Shown piece by piece: positions 39,043 through 53,421 of a stretch of DNA of 64,000 bases. The stretch comes from Lates calcarifer (lineage: Eukaryota; Chordata; Actinopteri; Centropomidae). The position numbers and the translations under genes are program-made. A model generated the notes under the pieces. The model saw only the letters and a list, made by a program, of their open reading frames with translations, was not told the origin of the DNA and did no database searches. Positions within the stretch are counted from its first letter, which is position 1. The number at the start of each line of letters is the position of its first letter. The stretch spans positions 17,413,501-17,477,500 of the forward strand of contig NC_066837.1 of the NCBI RefSeq assembly GCF_001640805.2. Direction: 5' to 3'.

Positions 39043-41097
39043 ATACATATCCTGACACATTGCAGCTCAATTTGATTTTCACTCTCTTGGTTACAATTTG
39101 CCAGGCTGTTTCAGCTATCAGCCAAATCAAAGAGGAGATGTTCAGTAGTAAACATTTCTAACTCATCTCCTTTTCTTCTCCCTGGCCTCCATCTCACAGA
39201 TTTCCAAAGGCTACTTTTTCACTGGTGGTGGAACAATTTGCTTTATTAGCCATTTTAACACCTGCAGAAGCATTTTAACTGCCTGCCTATGAAACTTAGC
39301 ATGCAACATAAAAATATATGGTATTTTCCTAAGTGTTAGCCTTATTGGGCCCCAAAGCTGTTACAGAGATTTTAGTGAAAGCATCATTACTGCTGGAAAG
39401 TTAGTCCTGTCAGTGAATCTGAGATAAGGTTATGTATTACCTCTTTTGTTGTCGTGTCAAGAAATGATTGCAGCAAAATTTGAGACACACTGACATACAC
39501 ATATTCTTGTTAGGACAGTTAAATGATATGAATCAATCAGCAAGACACTAAAAGAGTAATCAGTAATAAGATAACACAGGATACAGCTTCTGTCACTGGA
39601 ATATTTGCATTCAACTTTGCATGACTGCAAGGCCTGTTGAGGCTTCAGGGTTAATGTGTGAAATACAAACCAACCATTCTCACTGAGACTTTAGGCCCTC
39701 TAGGTGCGACATTTATAGGATGCGACAAAAAATTCAAAGGCTTCATTCTGGAAAAACATGCCTTAAAAAGAAGTCTTTCTGCACTTCCTTCCCCCCCGGT
39801 TAATGCCGCTTTCCTCAGGCTAAGCAGCTGATTTATTGACAACACGCCGCCACAGTTGAATGTTTTAAAAGCAGGGGATTTTTTAGCTCAAACATTTTAT
39901 GGGCTTTGAACCACGAGACACGGCGTGGCGAACGGGATGGAGACCTCATGACTGCCGACAGACAGGACAGGAGGGGAGGCGCAGTCTCACCCATCAGCTC
40001 TCTCTGTGGGACGCTTTTGTCCGATAACAGGTCATGCACCACACCCGATTTAAGTCATGTGCTCCTCGTTGCATGACGAGCAACACAAGACAACAGGGAT
40101 GTGTTCAGCTGTTTGCGCGTTTGTATGAGCCAGGGAGAGCGAACGCATTGACATCTGCCGCAGGGTACATTTTGTGCTCATCTTCATAGGACAAACATAT
40201 GTTTGTTGTTTAAGTTCATATCCTTTTCTTGTCTTTCTTGTGTCTGTGTTCGCTGGTGTCTTCAAGTTTGTGTTTCTTTGAGTATGAAAGAGTATGAAAG
40301 CATGTGCTGGGCTGGAAGAGAGGTGCTGCGTCCCTGTGAGTGGGTGTGTAGGGTCTGGGGTCAAGACTTTTTAGTACTTTCAGACCTTAACTCTGCTCTG
40401 AGGGACTCTTACCCCACACCCACGCCTCGCTCTATTTCATCACTATTACATCACATTAACATTCCTGGGATTAATCTAGACACAAGTCTTATAGCTACTC
40501 ATGTATAAATAGTATACTATCAGTATACTATTTCTTCTGTCAGATACATTGGTACAGCCAGCACAAAAACAGTTTGTCAGCCCTCATGTTTGTGCCATAT
40601 ATGGTTATATGCAGATACAGCTCAGTTGTGCAAGGGAATGACAACCATGTTCTATAATTAAAGGTGCAATATGAAATAATTCAGGTAGCCACAACTAAAT
40701 TTGACAGCAAATTCCCATTGTTTTGCGCAATAGATACAACAACCACACTGGACTCGTTGGCTTCAAGTGTTCCCAAAAGCCTCAAAGTGACATTCACTCC
40801 TCACTTAACCGCCTGTCTGTGTGTTTTGTGTTTCTGTTAAGGATTGTAGTAGGAGTGATGTGTCACTCAGACATTTTCAAGTTTCTTCTTGTCTGAAGGC
40901 CCCAATAAACTCCAGAAAGGACACAGACATGTATCCACACAAGTACACACAATGCATTTTTGGCTCATCATGGATCCTTGCCAAGTTCAGTTTGAGCAGG
41001 GGTCTTCAAACATTACATGATTTGTTCACAACATCCTCTTCCAAATATATATTTTAATACGTTACCATGGACATCAGCTTTGCCTGAACTCTAAAGA
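38451..41097. other. Intergenic; (CA)n, a short AT hairpin, and a non-repetitive block
   Basis: CA array at 39003-39037. The 39650-40110 block is CpG-containing and does not resemble the surrounding repeats. A perfect 11-bp inverted repeat with a 5-bp loop (AAATAGTATAC at 40507-40517, GTATACTATTT at 40523-40533) lies downstream. No protein gene was recognised. Confidence 0.5.
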
Positions 41098-41610
41098 GTA
41101 CTCCACTGATTTAGCATCACATTCCTATAACGCTGGATATCAGATGGCCAGTTTTTCTAACTTAAAAAAAAAAACTATGAAAATTGATGCAGCAGAACCA
41201 GAGTTATCATCTTTTTTAATTCAACGTATTCACTTCTTCGCTGTCAAAACCTGGTGCCTACATTATCCACAATGCAACTTGACCACAGCCATTTAAATCA
41301 GAGATCCGGGTATGTTATGCCAGTAGCAGTTAATGTAGCCTCGATCCTTACGCAGAGATAAGGATCGAGCTAACTCAGGTCAGCTAATTTCTGTCTAACT
41401 CCACACCTCCAGATTTTTGTCATTTTCACACTTGTAGTTTTCAGACCCAACCAAGTCACATCACTTGAGGTAATTTGTCAATTTTTGGGCAGCTCCCCAT
41501 TGAGCCCCCACCACCCACCCACCCCAAAAAAAAGCTTTCTACAACTCTTTCACTGTAGTACTCCAAGACCTGTAAACAGACATCTATGTGTAAAATCAGT
41601 GGAGTTCCCC
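41098..41610. mobile_element. MITE-like element with inverted ends and a central hairpin
   Basis: The left end TACTCCACTGATTTAGCA is mirrored by the right end TAAAATCAGTGGAGTTCC (a 12-bp match in inverse). The midpoint of the element, about 41354, falls inside a perfect 11-bp hairpin: CTCGATCCTTA at 41340-41350 and TAAGGATCGAG at 41359-41369. There is no coding capacity. The terminal motif is common in fish genomes (recalled). Confidence 0.7.
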
Positions 41611-44600
41611 CTTAACCAGGTGTTTTTAGTTACAACACCTTAACCATGTGATTTATTTACTATGACAACAATCTTCCTTTAAAATCAAAACTAAGTAGTG
41701 AATGTTCAAAGACCTCTGAGGTCTGATCAGTCATGTTGTTAGTGATGTAAACCCAGCGACTGTGCCTTTGGGGAGATTTGTTGGCATATGGCTTAGTGAC
41801 ATTTGTCTGTGTGGTACTTTCCTCATACAAACTTGATACCCTGTGGCAATATAGTGTGCACACTACACTTTGTTCTCCTTAGTAGTCAGCACCAAACACT
41901 GGCTGTGTGAATGCAGGCTTCTACCTCCACACTAATTGAGTTTTTTAAATTAAATGAATATGTAAGGGTATGACATAATGGAATTGTCATAGGAAACCAT
42001 GTAAACTTGTAATTATAGTACAATATGAACATTAAAATCATCATAGTTGAGTTTACAGGTTTAGACACACTCAGCAATTGACTATTAAAGACATTTCATC
42101 CTCAGACTTATTAAGAGCAGATAATTCATTGGATTACATGCAGTTTTTTCAGCAGGGCACTGAACCAGGGGCTTGTGGGATCGACTCCCTTCAACAAACA
42201 CAGACGGTATGATTTACTTCAGGATGTAAGCGATTCTGTCTGAGCCATGATTCAAAAAGATGAATGTAAGAGCACATACCAACACACCTATGCAGCTGAT
42301 ACATATTACTTTCTCCGACGTAGCATACATACAATCACATATTGATGCTTCCTCTCTCATTCACTCACACACAAACACACTCACACACACACACCCTCTG
42401 CTAAGCTCTTAATCACAAACATGCTCATTTCCACCCTACATGTTTACCCAGACAGATCAATCCAGCTGATCCAGCAGCTGCTGGACCTTGACCTTAAACT
42501 AACCCTCACAGATAGAGCCTCTGTAGGAGGACACTCTCGCTTTATTGCCTGTGTGCAGTGATGGCGCACATTTATTTTGTATACATATGCCATATCTGTG
42601 TGTGGGGGTGTGTGTGAGTTCCAGAGGTCACTGTGGTGCTAATTTGAATAAAAAGGTTAGTGACATAAGTAGCTTTGCATGCAGTGGCCTTCCTCATGTA
42701 TTAACTGGTATTGTGCATCAGTATGTGCACATGCAGGTGTGTGCATTAATTTGAATGTGTCTGAATGCTTGCAGTTTTTTTTTTTTTTTTTTTTTTTGTC
42801 TGCATGTGTGTATTGGTTTATGGTTGTGCACATATACTTCAGTATGTGTTCTACCTATGCATGTGCCTGCATGCCTACATACTATACACATTTAAGCTAA
42901 GAGTATGTGTGTTTCTGTATTAGCATGTGTGTGTGTGTGTCAGGAGCATGGGTTGTAACTCACTCTGACTGTGAGCCCAGGCCCCTGGCAGGGAGAGCTG
43001 TGGGTCTGGCAGGTCTCAGCAGGGCTCTAAAGCAGCTCTGCAGCTCAGCTCAGCTCCGCTGGTGGTTGCGGGCCCGTCTCCATGTCACACTGAAGAGGTA
43101 TTCAAGAGAACTCCTTACTGGGAGGCCTCCAGCATAAAAACAGGACAATGTCATCATGTCTTATTGTTGGCAGCCATGTTAGCTCCACAATAGGTTCAGA
43201 GCCACGAGCCGAAAAGAAGCACGGACATTTATGCCAGTCGATTTGTACAGTGTCTGCCATTTTCCCATGATGAATGGTAGCAAGAGCACTGTTATAGTTG
43301 CTGCAGGCCTGCCAGGTCTGCCTTAGAGAATAGGCAGCAGTGTGGCACCTCTCAAATCTTAAATCAAACTCCATCAGTGGCTCTTTAACAGTTTCCGAGC
43401 AGCAATACATCGAATTTCCCAAAGGCTTATGCAGACTTTTTGACACAAAAAGTGAGAGATGGATGGAGTTCAGCTGAGCAACTTCATCAGCCAAGGAATG
43501 AACTTTCAAGAATAAACTAGACATATGCAGATGGTTTCAAAGACTCAGGTGGTTAATTTACAGTTTTGTGGCTTAACGGGAGTACTCCAACATTTTAGTC
43601 AATAAATTTATTTGTTTTTTTACCAGAGATTAAGAGATTGTTATGTTTGGCCTATCTTATCGCAGTATCTGTAAGCAGCAGGAAACAGCCAGCCTAGCTC
43701 AATCAAAGATACACCCAGCAATTCCAATTTGATTAACCTATGCATTGGAGATGTTCCTTGACTAACATCAAGTGCACCCAGTGGCTATATGTAGCTTCGC
43801 AAAGTTACCAGCTTTGCACAATTACAAGATTCAGAACAAATGCAAGTGGTCCTTGGATGTACCAGTACCTGGCTCGCTAGGTAACAAGATAGAAGAAGCA
43901 GCTAGCCCTTCCCCCCATACCTCTATCAGGGTGCTAAGCTAAGCTAAACATGTCCTGGACTGGTTTCACTACTGAATACAAAGCAGTGAAACTTGATATT
44001 GATTTTCAAGCCTATCAGGCATATTAACCAAAACTTCTTTACAATATAGCACACTACCCTGCTCTAAAGTTTTTAGTCTGGTTTAGTTTAATAAAAATAA
44101 AAGTACATGAATTTTAAGTCCTCTGTAAGTACTGCAGAAACAGCTGCGCCTGTTTTTTCTTAAATGTTATAAAGCACTACTGAATAGGCTTATTGTAACA
44201 CTCATAACTCTCAGTCATCTGGCTGCCACTGGACCTGAATATGAATCATATGGCTGTTCCTTACACCCGCCTCGAATATTCTTAATTGCTCATGGGAGAA
44301 GAGCAATAGTGAAAAATCCACCATTGTATTCTCAATAATTCACAAATTTCAACATGACGTTTTAGATTGTGACTGCATTTTTTTAATGCAATGCTCATCC
44401 TCATCTTATTCATTTACAGTCAGACTAATAAGATCCTAATCATAAAATGCTGCATGTGAAATTCAACACAGGCAGACGGCAAAGCCGCTGCCTCTGTGGC
44501 CAGAGACACGCCAAGCGCAGCATATGGACAGAAAGAAAGACGAGAAGGGAGGAAAAAGAGTGAATGAAATAAGGACGTGGATATGTAAAGTGGGTGAGCT

Positions 44601-45608
44601 GTAAGGAGAGAGTGAAAAGACAAAGAGGGGGTAAGTAGAATGGGATGAAGGAGAAATGGGGTGCAGAGGAGGGAGTGTAGAGCACTGGTGAGTGAGTGAG
44701 AGAGAGAGAGAGAGGGAGAGAGGTTATGGCCTGGACTCTGACCCAGATTTTAAATATGGTCTCTGACAACCTGATCTGGCCATGCTGCTGTGTGGTCTTC
44801 CTTTCTTTCCATTCGTTGTGGATGCACTGACGACCACACGCCTCTCCTCTCAGCAGCCCTGTGCGGCTGCTTGACGAGTCAGAGCACGTTCATTTAATGC
44901 AACATTAAAATGACGACAAGCTCGAGGTCAGCACGTCACGAGATTCTCTTACAACGTTTTCAGAAACCACATTGTGCTTTTCAGCATGCGCATGCCCTCA
45001 TCAAACACGGATGACCCCCTCAGGCTTAGAGACGGGGGCCAGAAAATGTAGGTTCCTGTAATTACAATATACAGCGTGTAGCTGCTTTACAACAGAGTTT
45101 TCTCATTCTAAAGTGTTATGACTAAAAACATTTTTCATGCAGGCAGAAGAATTGTGTAATTCAAAGAAGTAGGCAGAAAATGTCTCTGTGTACCAGGAAG
45201 AGAACACTGGGTGCAAGCTCAAGTCTTTGGCAGGGGTTGTTGGCATTCATCTTTTGCTTTTGCTGGTTCGCTGGCAATGCCTATGCCTGTTTGGTTATTT
45301 TATGGCCAAGCAGGAGCTATAACTAAGCCAGTTCCTTTAGAGGAATGAATCAAGATTTTCGGTGTTTGGCAGGTTTAATGGGATTTTTTTTAATAGCCAG
45401 TATTAATAATTCACAATAAAATCATATCAAATAGAAACCATATCACTATAGTATGCTGAAAACCTGAAATTATGATTATTATTTTTATTCACCAAGTCAA
45501 TAGGAGGAGGGGGTGTACCTTTACATTTCTTGTCTTTTTAGGATGGCAAAGTGTTGATGTACATTTCTTGAATTTATAACCCACCTGCCTGGATAAACTG
45601 GATAAATG

Positions 45609-45644
<36 letters not shown>

Positions 45645-48600
45645 TGCCTCCGGTACTGTGTGTCGAGATCGTTGGGAGTTGGGTGACAGATACTGAGAAT
45701 GCTTGGACCTAAATTAAGCCCACTGCTTCATCAAAAACATCCTGCCTTCCTGCCTGGGCAGAGGTTGTAGTGACTTCCCATAGGGTGCGCAGGTAAACTA
45801 GTGGGAACAAGGAATCAGGAGTCAGTAAGATTTTCTAGTAAAAGTTATCTTGTTTTGCGTAAGAGAATGTCTTACAGGTGATTATAAATAGTACCTTCCA
45901 CTTTGCATCAGTTTATTATGGCAAAGTTGCAATGATTCTCAACTTTATATAATTCTAGTTGTTTTCTGGTAAATGACAGTGTCTCTTCAACCTCTGCTTC
46001 TTCTGTATTAAGGGGAGGAACTGCACCACAGGGGCAAGTTCCTCAAACAAAGTGTACAGTATAGATTCTATACTGTAAATGATTACACGGGGCTTAGGCT
46101 GTTCATGCATGGACACATACATGGGTGCAGATAACAGACTTGAGCAGAACAAAGTGCATTTTCTCTAGTTCATACCATGTTGAGATACCTTTAAGTGCCT
46201 CAACACTGTCCGAACATTTCAGTGCCATTATAAGACCGTAATTTGAAGTTACAGAAAAAAAGGTTCTACATGCAAAACACACAAGCTCATAAAACATGAT
46301 GCGCTATATGAGTTTAGTCACCCATGCACTGTATATACTGTACACTTGCACACATTTACTTAAGTAGACTAAGTGTAACAGCATGACCTTTACTTTAAAT
46401 GCAGCATTGTTCCACTGTGTTGCAACTTGAACTTTTTGGGTTTGGATACTTCTTTCCATATGCTCATTGGAAAAGAGAACATATTCACCTGCATGTACAC
46501 ACAATTGCAGTATGACCCATATACAGCGACAGAGAGTGAAAAAATTGGGTGGGAGCAGGGAGCATGGGAGGCGAATGGAAGTCAGGAGGGAGGAGGAGAG
46601 CTCTGCACCACTCTGCTCCAGCTCCACTTCCACTGGTGACCCTGAGGTTGTAAATCTGAGTAGAAGACCAATTCTGACTTCTTGTTTTGTTTTTTTTGCC
46701 CCTACCATTTACTTTTGGGCATTACACATATCACTGACAAAAAGTGACTGTAGGTATTTAATATGCACTCATTATATCCTTTTGGCAAGTCAGTAGTTAG
46801 ATGTTAATCTGTTTGACAAGTAAGTTCAGAGGGTGAAATCTAAGTGTTTGGTTGCAGATGTTTTGGACTTTTTCATATAAAGGATGAAATTAAACAGATA
46901 TGGCCTGGCTGACACAACAACAAATGTCACTTTTCATCTTGTTCCTGTTAACAGACAACTTAATTAAGCCATTCCACTGCCTTGACATTCAGCTCAGTGA
47001 GCAGAGCTACACTGCTAAAACAAGAATTAAGCCATTTTTACTCCTGCTCATTAAGCATGCACATCTTATTTACACCCACTCCAAAGCTTTCTGTGTGACA
47101 GTTGCCAGTAAAGGGGAAAAAAAGGGAAAAAAATAAAAGGAAAGAGGTGAGAATAGAGAAGAATCTTGCTAATGCAGTCAAACTTCCAGGAAAACTAGAC
47201 TGTGACCAGTTAATTATCTTGAAGCCTGCAACGCACCACATCCCCTTGAGCCCGAGCCAGCCAGATCACACAAAGAACAAGACAATTGTCGTGGTGCTTA
47301 CCAGCTAAAGAGAGTAAAATTTGGTTGAGGCCAGCCAGAGTTTTTTCATACACTCCCCACCGAGCTTTGAAAACCAAGAGTGGATTGGGGTGAGGTTGAA
47401 ATGACTCCCAAAGTGACACTAAAGATACAGGATTAGTATCTGTAGCAGTGTTAAAGTGCCCTGCCAAAGTCTACCCAAATAAGTCCTTGAAATTTAACCG
47501 TCAGAATAAAACACTGTTGGCTTCTAGATTTGCAGCCAACATACAAATTTGTTGTTTGCCTACCTGATTGTCTGGAACATGAAACTGAGAATAAAGTGCC
47601 ATAAAAGTGGCCCACGTTTTCAAACCTTTAATGAGTTGTTGCTTTGGCTAAGATTTTTTTTGGCGATAGTGCACTACCTGTCTAAATTAACAATCTCAGC
47701 ATTTCTGAAATGGAGTCCCAGTACACTGCTGGAGTCACAGTCTCTGCTGGGTTAGTATTATTGGGTTTCATATCATTATGTTCTATTCAGCCATAGATCC
47801 CTGCACAACAATCACATTATGTATTCTGACATCTACAATCTTAGATCATTGCTCCGCATTTCCAAAACAATTTGAACAGTGGAAAAGTGTGCGCTACTCT
47901 TCATGTAAACGCCCTTGTTTTGCTAACAAAGAACATGCCTACAGCTACGTCACAAATCTCTCTGTATGCTATCGCTCACAGGCACATGTTTGACACAGAC
48001 AGGCCCACAACAACTCCTCAGCAGGCGACTGAGAACAACACATGGGAAGTTTTTATCCAAGTAAAAATATTAAAAAGCTGATTCTCTTCAGTGTTTGCTT
48101 TATTCCATCCCAACAAGATCTTCCAAAGATCATCTCTGATTTTTGCAGCCAAAAGTGATTTAATATCTGGCTTATCTCCTCAGACATAGCAATGCATTTT
48201 ATGACCTTTTTTGAGTTATTTACCATAAATTGAGATACTGTTTAAAAATGGCTTAAAAGGTTTTACAAAAGACAGCTCACAGGTGTTACAGATGACTTCT
48301 GCCAAGTGTAAAAATGGTCTTCAGATGTTCAAGACAGTGCTTCTTACATGAATGCCAGGGTCAGACTACAGGATACACTATCAGCCCAATAATGACCCAA
48401 CCCAGCTGACGTGGGGAACAAAAATGAGCTTCAGACGGCAGACGACAGTTGACTTGTTTTATCCCTTGTGTTGTGCTATAGTGGAAGTCAACTGACGCAG
48501 TATCTGTCCCTCTCTCACCACGTTTGACAACTGATATATGTGACATGTTCTGTGATACTCTATATATAAAATATTTACGTAAGCAGATATAGTCATGGAG

Positions 48601-50065
48601 GAGCATCCTGCATGCCAAGTTCAACTCCCATCAAGCTCCATAAATCAGGTGGTTACTTTGAGGTATTAAGAAGTTGATGGTTAAGTGTAGGTTTAAGGTT
48701 ACAAATGGTTTGCTTGGATTTCAATTGGTCGAGCTTATTGAGATTGATGCACAGCCTGGAAGTTAAGCACTGCTGAAGCCAACTTCAGGGGAGTTAAAAC
48801 CCCTGAGGGCATTACTGTGTTTGCAATTAAATTTGTTAAGTTCAAGGTTTGATTTTATTTGACCCATGCTTGTAGTGGTGGTTTCTGAATTGGATTATTT
48901 TATGTGAGAAAATGCAGTCACTGGTAAAAATTTGCAAGCATTCTTCAGACAAAACTGCGAACGCACACAAATAATGTGAGGAATGGTTGTATTTGTGTTA
49001 ATTATTCCTGGAGGGAGTGCTTATTGTGTAATAGGGTGCTTATTCAAGCTTTTGACATTTTAAATAATGAAATGAAGTCACCCAGGTTCTTTAATAGCTT
49101 TTTAGATAGAGACTATGTTAGCTCTGTACACAGCATTACAGCAGGTTAATATGGATGGGTGGAGGGTGCCAGGGAGGGGACTGATGTGGGAGATTTGGGT
49201 GCACCAACAAAGTTGAGCTGAGTTTATCCACCAAACTCCATCACCCTCTGACCCCACCACCAGCACCATCCTCCCAAACAACCTTGGAAACAGGAATGTT
49301 TATTCTAGTATGTACAAATGCCAATATAGCAAGTTGATTTATAAAACAACTGTAGCTGTTGCTAAGGTTCTACTGGCAGGATAAGGACTTAGTGCCTGTT
49401 GCATTCATTTTAGCCCTAGTATCTCCTATGTTGCCACGAGACATCTTTATCCTCCCCTTGCTTAATACAGCCTGAGGCTATTTGACAATTATTCACAGAA
49501 TTTCAAATGTCACCAGACATGAGTAAACTGAGCGATTGAGAGATCAGGCTCTAATGCAGGCAATCACTGCTGTATCAATATTTCAGAATCTGTACAGACT
49601 CACAGTGTTGTAATTCCACTTAAAGGCATCAGTATGCTTCAAGCGAAGTTGAACAGCATCTGAAAGCTCCTCCCCCAAGACCTTTCTAACTTATTATTAG
49701 GAGGGGCTGCATCTGACAATTTTTTGTAACTCTCCAGAACTGACAATCCAGCATTATGCCTGCATCATGCCTGCTTCATGCATGGATTGGCTAGGTGTGC
49801 AGAAGTGAGAAAGTAGGCGGGGTTTCAACTTATAATTTAAGCTCTCTTTTTGCAGGTCTCTTTTTGTGTGTACAACCAACCTCTATGACAACAGGCTTTT
49901 CACCTTGCATTCAAGTGTGCAAGTGTAGCTACTTGGACCAGGTAAAAACACATCTGCCTTCAGCTGTGTCTCTGACAAACTAGTTCATTTGAAGCATACT
50001 TAATCCATTTAGAAATCATACAACATTTTGAATTTACAGTTCCTAAAATTTGAGTTTTGTGAAGA
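41611..50065. other. Intergenic, no gene seen
   Basis: Contains a poly(T) run at 42775-42797, a GA-rich stretch at 44520-44720 with (AG)n near 44698-44715, and a CA array at 45611-45642. The sequence near 43580-43990 carries GCTAAGCTAAGCTAAACATG and other pieces suggesting a decayed fold-back repeat. The frames at 43102-43524 (minus) and 46304-46708 (minus) have no recognisable domain. No exon chain is supported. Confidence 0.5.
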
Positions 50066-50755
50066 ATACATGAGAAAATTGATGCCACTCTGGTCCCTGT
50101 ACAGTAAATATGCACAGTAGATGGAGCCAGCAGCTGGTTAGCTTAGCTTCGCACAAAGACTTGAAACAGAGACATAACCAGCCTGGATCTGTCCAAAGGT
50201 AACAAAATCCATCTACCAGCACCTCCAAAGATCATGAATTAATACATTATATCTTGTTTTGTGATTGGAAAAAAACTGAAGTGTAAAAACATCATGCTGT
50301 GGTTTTAAAATCTCTTAAAACCACAACATGACATTTTTAGACTATTTCTTGGATGGAAGCTGGCAACTTTCATGGTGACAAGCAGACACCAGGAAATGAC
50401 TGTGCCCGGCCCAGAAATAACACATAACCCACCATAAAACCACAAACGGGCATTTTTACACTTCTGTATTATTATGGATTAAAGAAATGAGATATTACAT
50501 GTTAATCAGTGATATTTAGAGATCCTTTAGAAGTGGATTTTGCTAATTTCAGAGCGCACCAGGCTACCACAGCTCACCATTATCCCTCTTAGCTATTTCC
50601 CCATGTTTCCACTCTTCATGTTAAACTAAGAGGCTGTTTGCTTTAGCTTTGTGCTTACCCCACAAAAACGAGAGTGGTATTGACCTTCTTGTCTAAATCT
50701 CAGCTTGATAGCAATTAAAGATATTTTCCAAAATGTCAAACTATTCCTTTAAAAG
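50065..50755. mobile_element. Fold-back (long inverted repeat) element, near full length
   Basis: Left arm: CAGCAGCTGGTTAGCTTAGC, CTGTCCAAAGGTAACAAAAT, CTACCAGCACCTCCAAAG, then AAAAACTGAAGTGTAAAAAC and GTGGTTTTA. Right arm, in reverse: AAAACCACAAAC, TTTTTACACTTCTGTATTAT, AAGTGGATTTTG, GAGAGTGGTATTGACCTTCT, and the end CCAAAATGTCAAACTATTCC. The arms are inverted copies around a hinge near 50380. It has the same family structure as the 22.2-22.7 kb copy, with the inner arm regions better kept. Confidence 0.75.
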
Positions 50756-52151
50756 TGATTTTTCAGGTAAGTTGTCAACGTCACAAGTGGTGCCATGACA
50801 TGACAAGGGGAATCTGTCACCATCAATCTGGCATTAAAAAAATTATGTATACATGCTTCCTGCATGTAGTCATACTGTACATGGTACATATTGTTTACGT
50901 TCACACATTCACACTGCCCAAAATAAGCCATCCTGTATGCAGAGGAGATGAGTCAATACAAAAACATCCAAGTATGACAAGAAAACACAAGAATGAAGGA
51001 AGAAAAATAAAACACTGTCAACCCAAATAAGAGTGTCATAAAAGCACATCTGAATATTTGGGATGCAGATGTAACAGATATTTCCAAAACTATTGGTTTT
51101 GGAGTCAGACGGGCGCTGCACCACCACTGTTCTTATGCCCAAGGAATGAGAAGGAAGTTCCAAGAAGGCCCATTGCTGAGCTTAAGGTCGCCTGGGGCCT
51201 GCCTGTCACATTGTGGCTCCTGTCACTCTGCTGCCAACATAAAATAGCTCTTCATTCAACACTTTCAAAGATGTACTCCACACACACACAGGCAATGTAT
51301 TTGTGTCCACATCAGTTGCAAAGGTTGCAGTGACAAAACCAATGCAGATGCTGGTATTTCACAGACCTGTCAGCTGCACATGTGCTCTGCAGATCAACAA
51401 TACCTGCATACAACACCAGCGAGTATCAAGGGTATAAAAACACATGCGTGCTCACACACACACAATCTCCCTTTCTTCTGAAAACCAACTATAGAAGGAT
51501 CATGCTGCCCCCGTGACTGATGATTTTGCCAACATAAAGACTGAAAAAAGCAGCAATTGATGTTTTCCAAGTGGCTTGAATAACTTCCATTGACAGTTTC
51601 GATAGAAGCGGAAAACCTCTTTTCTGTAATGGAAGAAGGTTTTGGGGAAGATGGGTTTTCCCTTTTTGTAATATCCTCAGAGCCAAGCTTGGCACAGAGG
51701 CCCTCTGGACGGGAGGATGTTGGCTCGGGCCAGACAATGGGACTTCAAGTGAGCCACAGCGAGTAGAAGAAAAGATCAGAGCAACCATGAGACTCTGTCA
51801 TGCCCCTGATTAGCTGAAAATGTTAACTTCATCCCCTTGTTAACTGCAAATGTTACAGAGAAGTTTGGGGAAACAGCAGCTTACCTCCACTGCTGTCTGT
51901 TTTTTATTTTAAACAAATACCGCACTGAAATAGGCCTACTAAGGCTCACCATTAGCCCTCTTAGCTCACAAAAGAGCTGTGAAGAGGTGGGTGTGGGGAG
52001 TAAAATGGCCACCTTTCCATTATGACTACTGAAGAGGTTGGAGAGATAAAACATTCAGCGCTGCAGGTTCGTTTGGTAAGTTTTGGCAGTGGAGCCACTT
52101 CTTTGGCAAATGATCTCTGTGCCAAAACAAACACCCGCTTTTCTCACCCCT

Positions 52152-52183
<32 letters not shown>

Positions 52184-53421
52184 TTCACTTGCTGACTCCA
52201 CACAATGGCATGACTGTATCTGCAGCATCAAACAGACATCTGCCAATCGCCCTGCGGAGCTCATTGTTACTCAACACAGGGCACACAAATGCTGAGCCGA
52301 GTTCAGCTTCCAATAGATTTTGCAATGCAAAGAGAAAGTGCCGATGGGGTCTGCCAACATGCATCGTTGACCCCAAATAGCCAGAAAACAACTGGAAACC
52401 GGCATGCCCCAGTTGACGATGGGCAAGAGCAAGGGGAGAAGAGAGGAGGAATGACATCTCAAAATATTTAGGCTCAGGTAGTGTAGCACCTCTCAGCTCT
52501 GAGGGTTACATTTCTCCTCACACTATAGCAGATAGTTTCTCACAATACAAACATCAGCACTGTAAATATGAAACGGCCCTCTGCTTATGTATATTCAAAC
52601 ATAATCACTAAGACAAACAGTGGAGGATGAGGCCCGGCTGTCGACTGAACTGAACGCAGCCCCCGTGCAGTAAAGTTCAACACGTGTGAGCAGTTTAACA
52701 TTCCATATAAAAGACAAACAGTGAGCAAAGCCCAGGTCAGAGTTAGAGGGTTAATGTGTCTGGCTGTGTACATTTGTATGTGTGTGCGTCTTACTGATTG
52801 CATACAATTGTGTGTACACAGTGCTGCCCCCTGACTCTGAAATCCTGATTTCGATATGTGTGTGTGACACATGGAGACACGCCTCCTACACCTATAGCTG
52901 AAACCTGGGAGTTATGCGTGGTGTTTATTTTGACCTTTCAGCCTGCTTACCACCTAAACTTACTGCAGTGCGCACCACAGCCCTCTTATTTTATTTGTTT
53001 ACAATTCCAGCATACTTCTGCCAGATCTTTTCAAAAGGAGCAACTGGAATTTGTTTACTCCAGAGTTTATTTACTGATGCTGGAATCCATAATTGGATCT
53101 CTCACATCAAACAGTCGGTGACAGGACTGGGGCTGCATCACACCAGCTATTTGTAAATGTACAACTAAGGGTCTGAGATAAGTTCCTCCTAATTTTTTAA
53201 TAAGTGACTTACTAAATTTGATTGCACCATTAAAACTTAAATATCTTAGATGTTTGAGACTTCAGATCAAAATAGGATAGGATATATAGGATATATTAAA
53301 TCTAACTGCCAATACTTTGGAAACGTAGGTATCACTTTAATGACACTTTATGTACAAATATGGAGAGATATAAGTATCAGATTGTTCTACCCAAGCTGAA
53401 GTTATTTGGTTATTTATGGCA
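50756..53421. other. Intergenic, no gene seen
   Basis: CA array at 52156-52183. Short open frames on both strands lack domains. Nothing else is supported. Confidence 0.5.

Noticed and set aside
42165..42200. tRNA-like GGGATCGACTCCC segment
   Set aside because: There is no matching acceptor stem, D-arm or A/B box spacing around it.
43000..43524. Possible exon with GC-rich CAGCTCAGCTC sequence and a 140-residue minus-strand frame
   Set aside because: No splice-compatible neighbours, no domain, and internal short repeats explain the composition.
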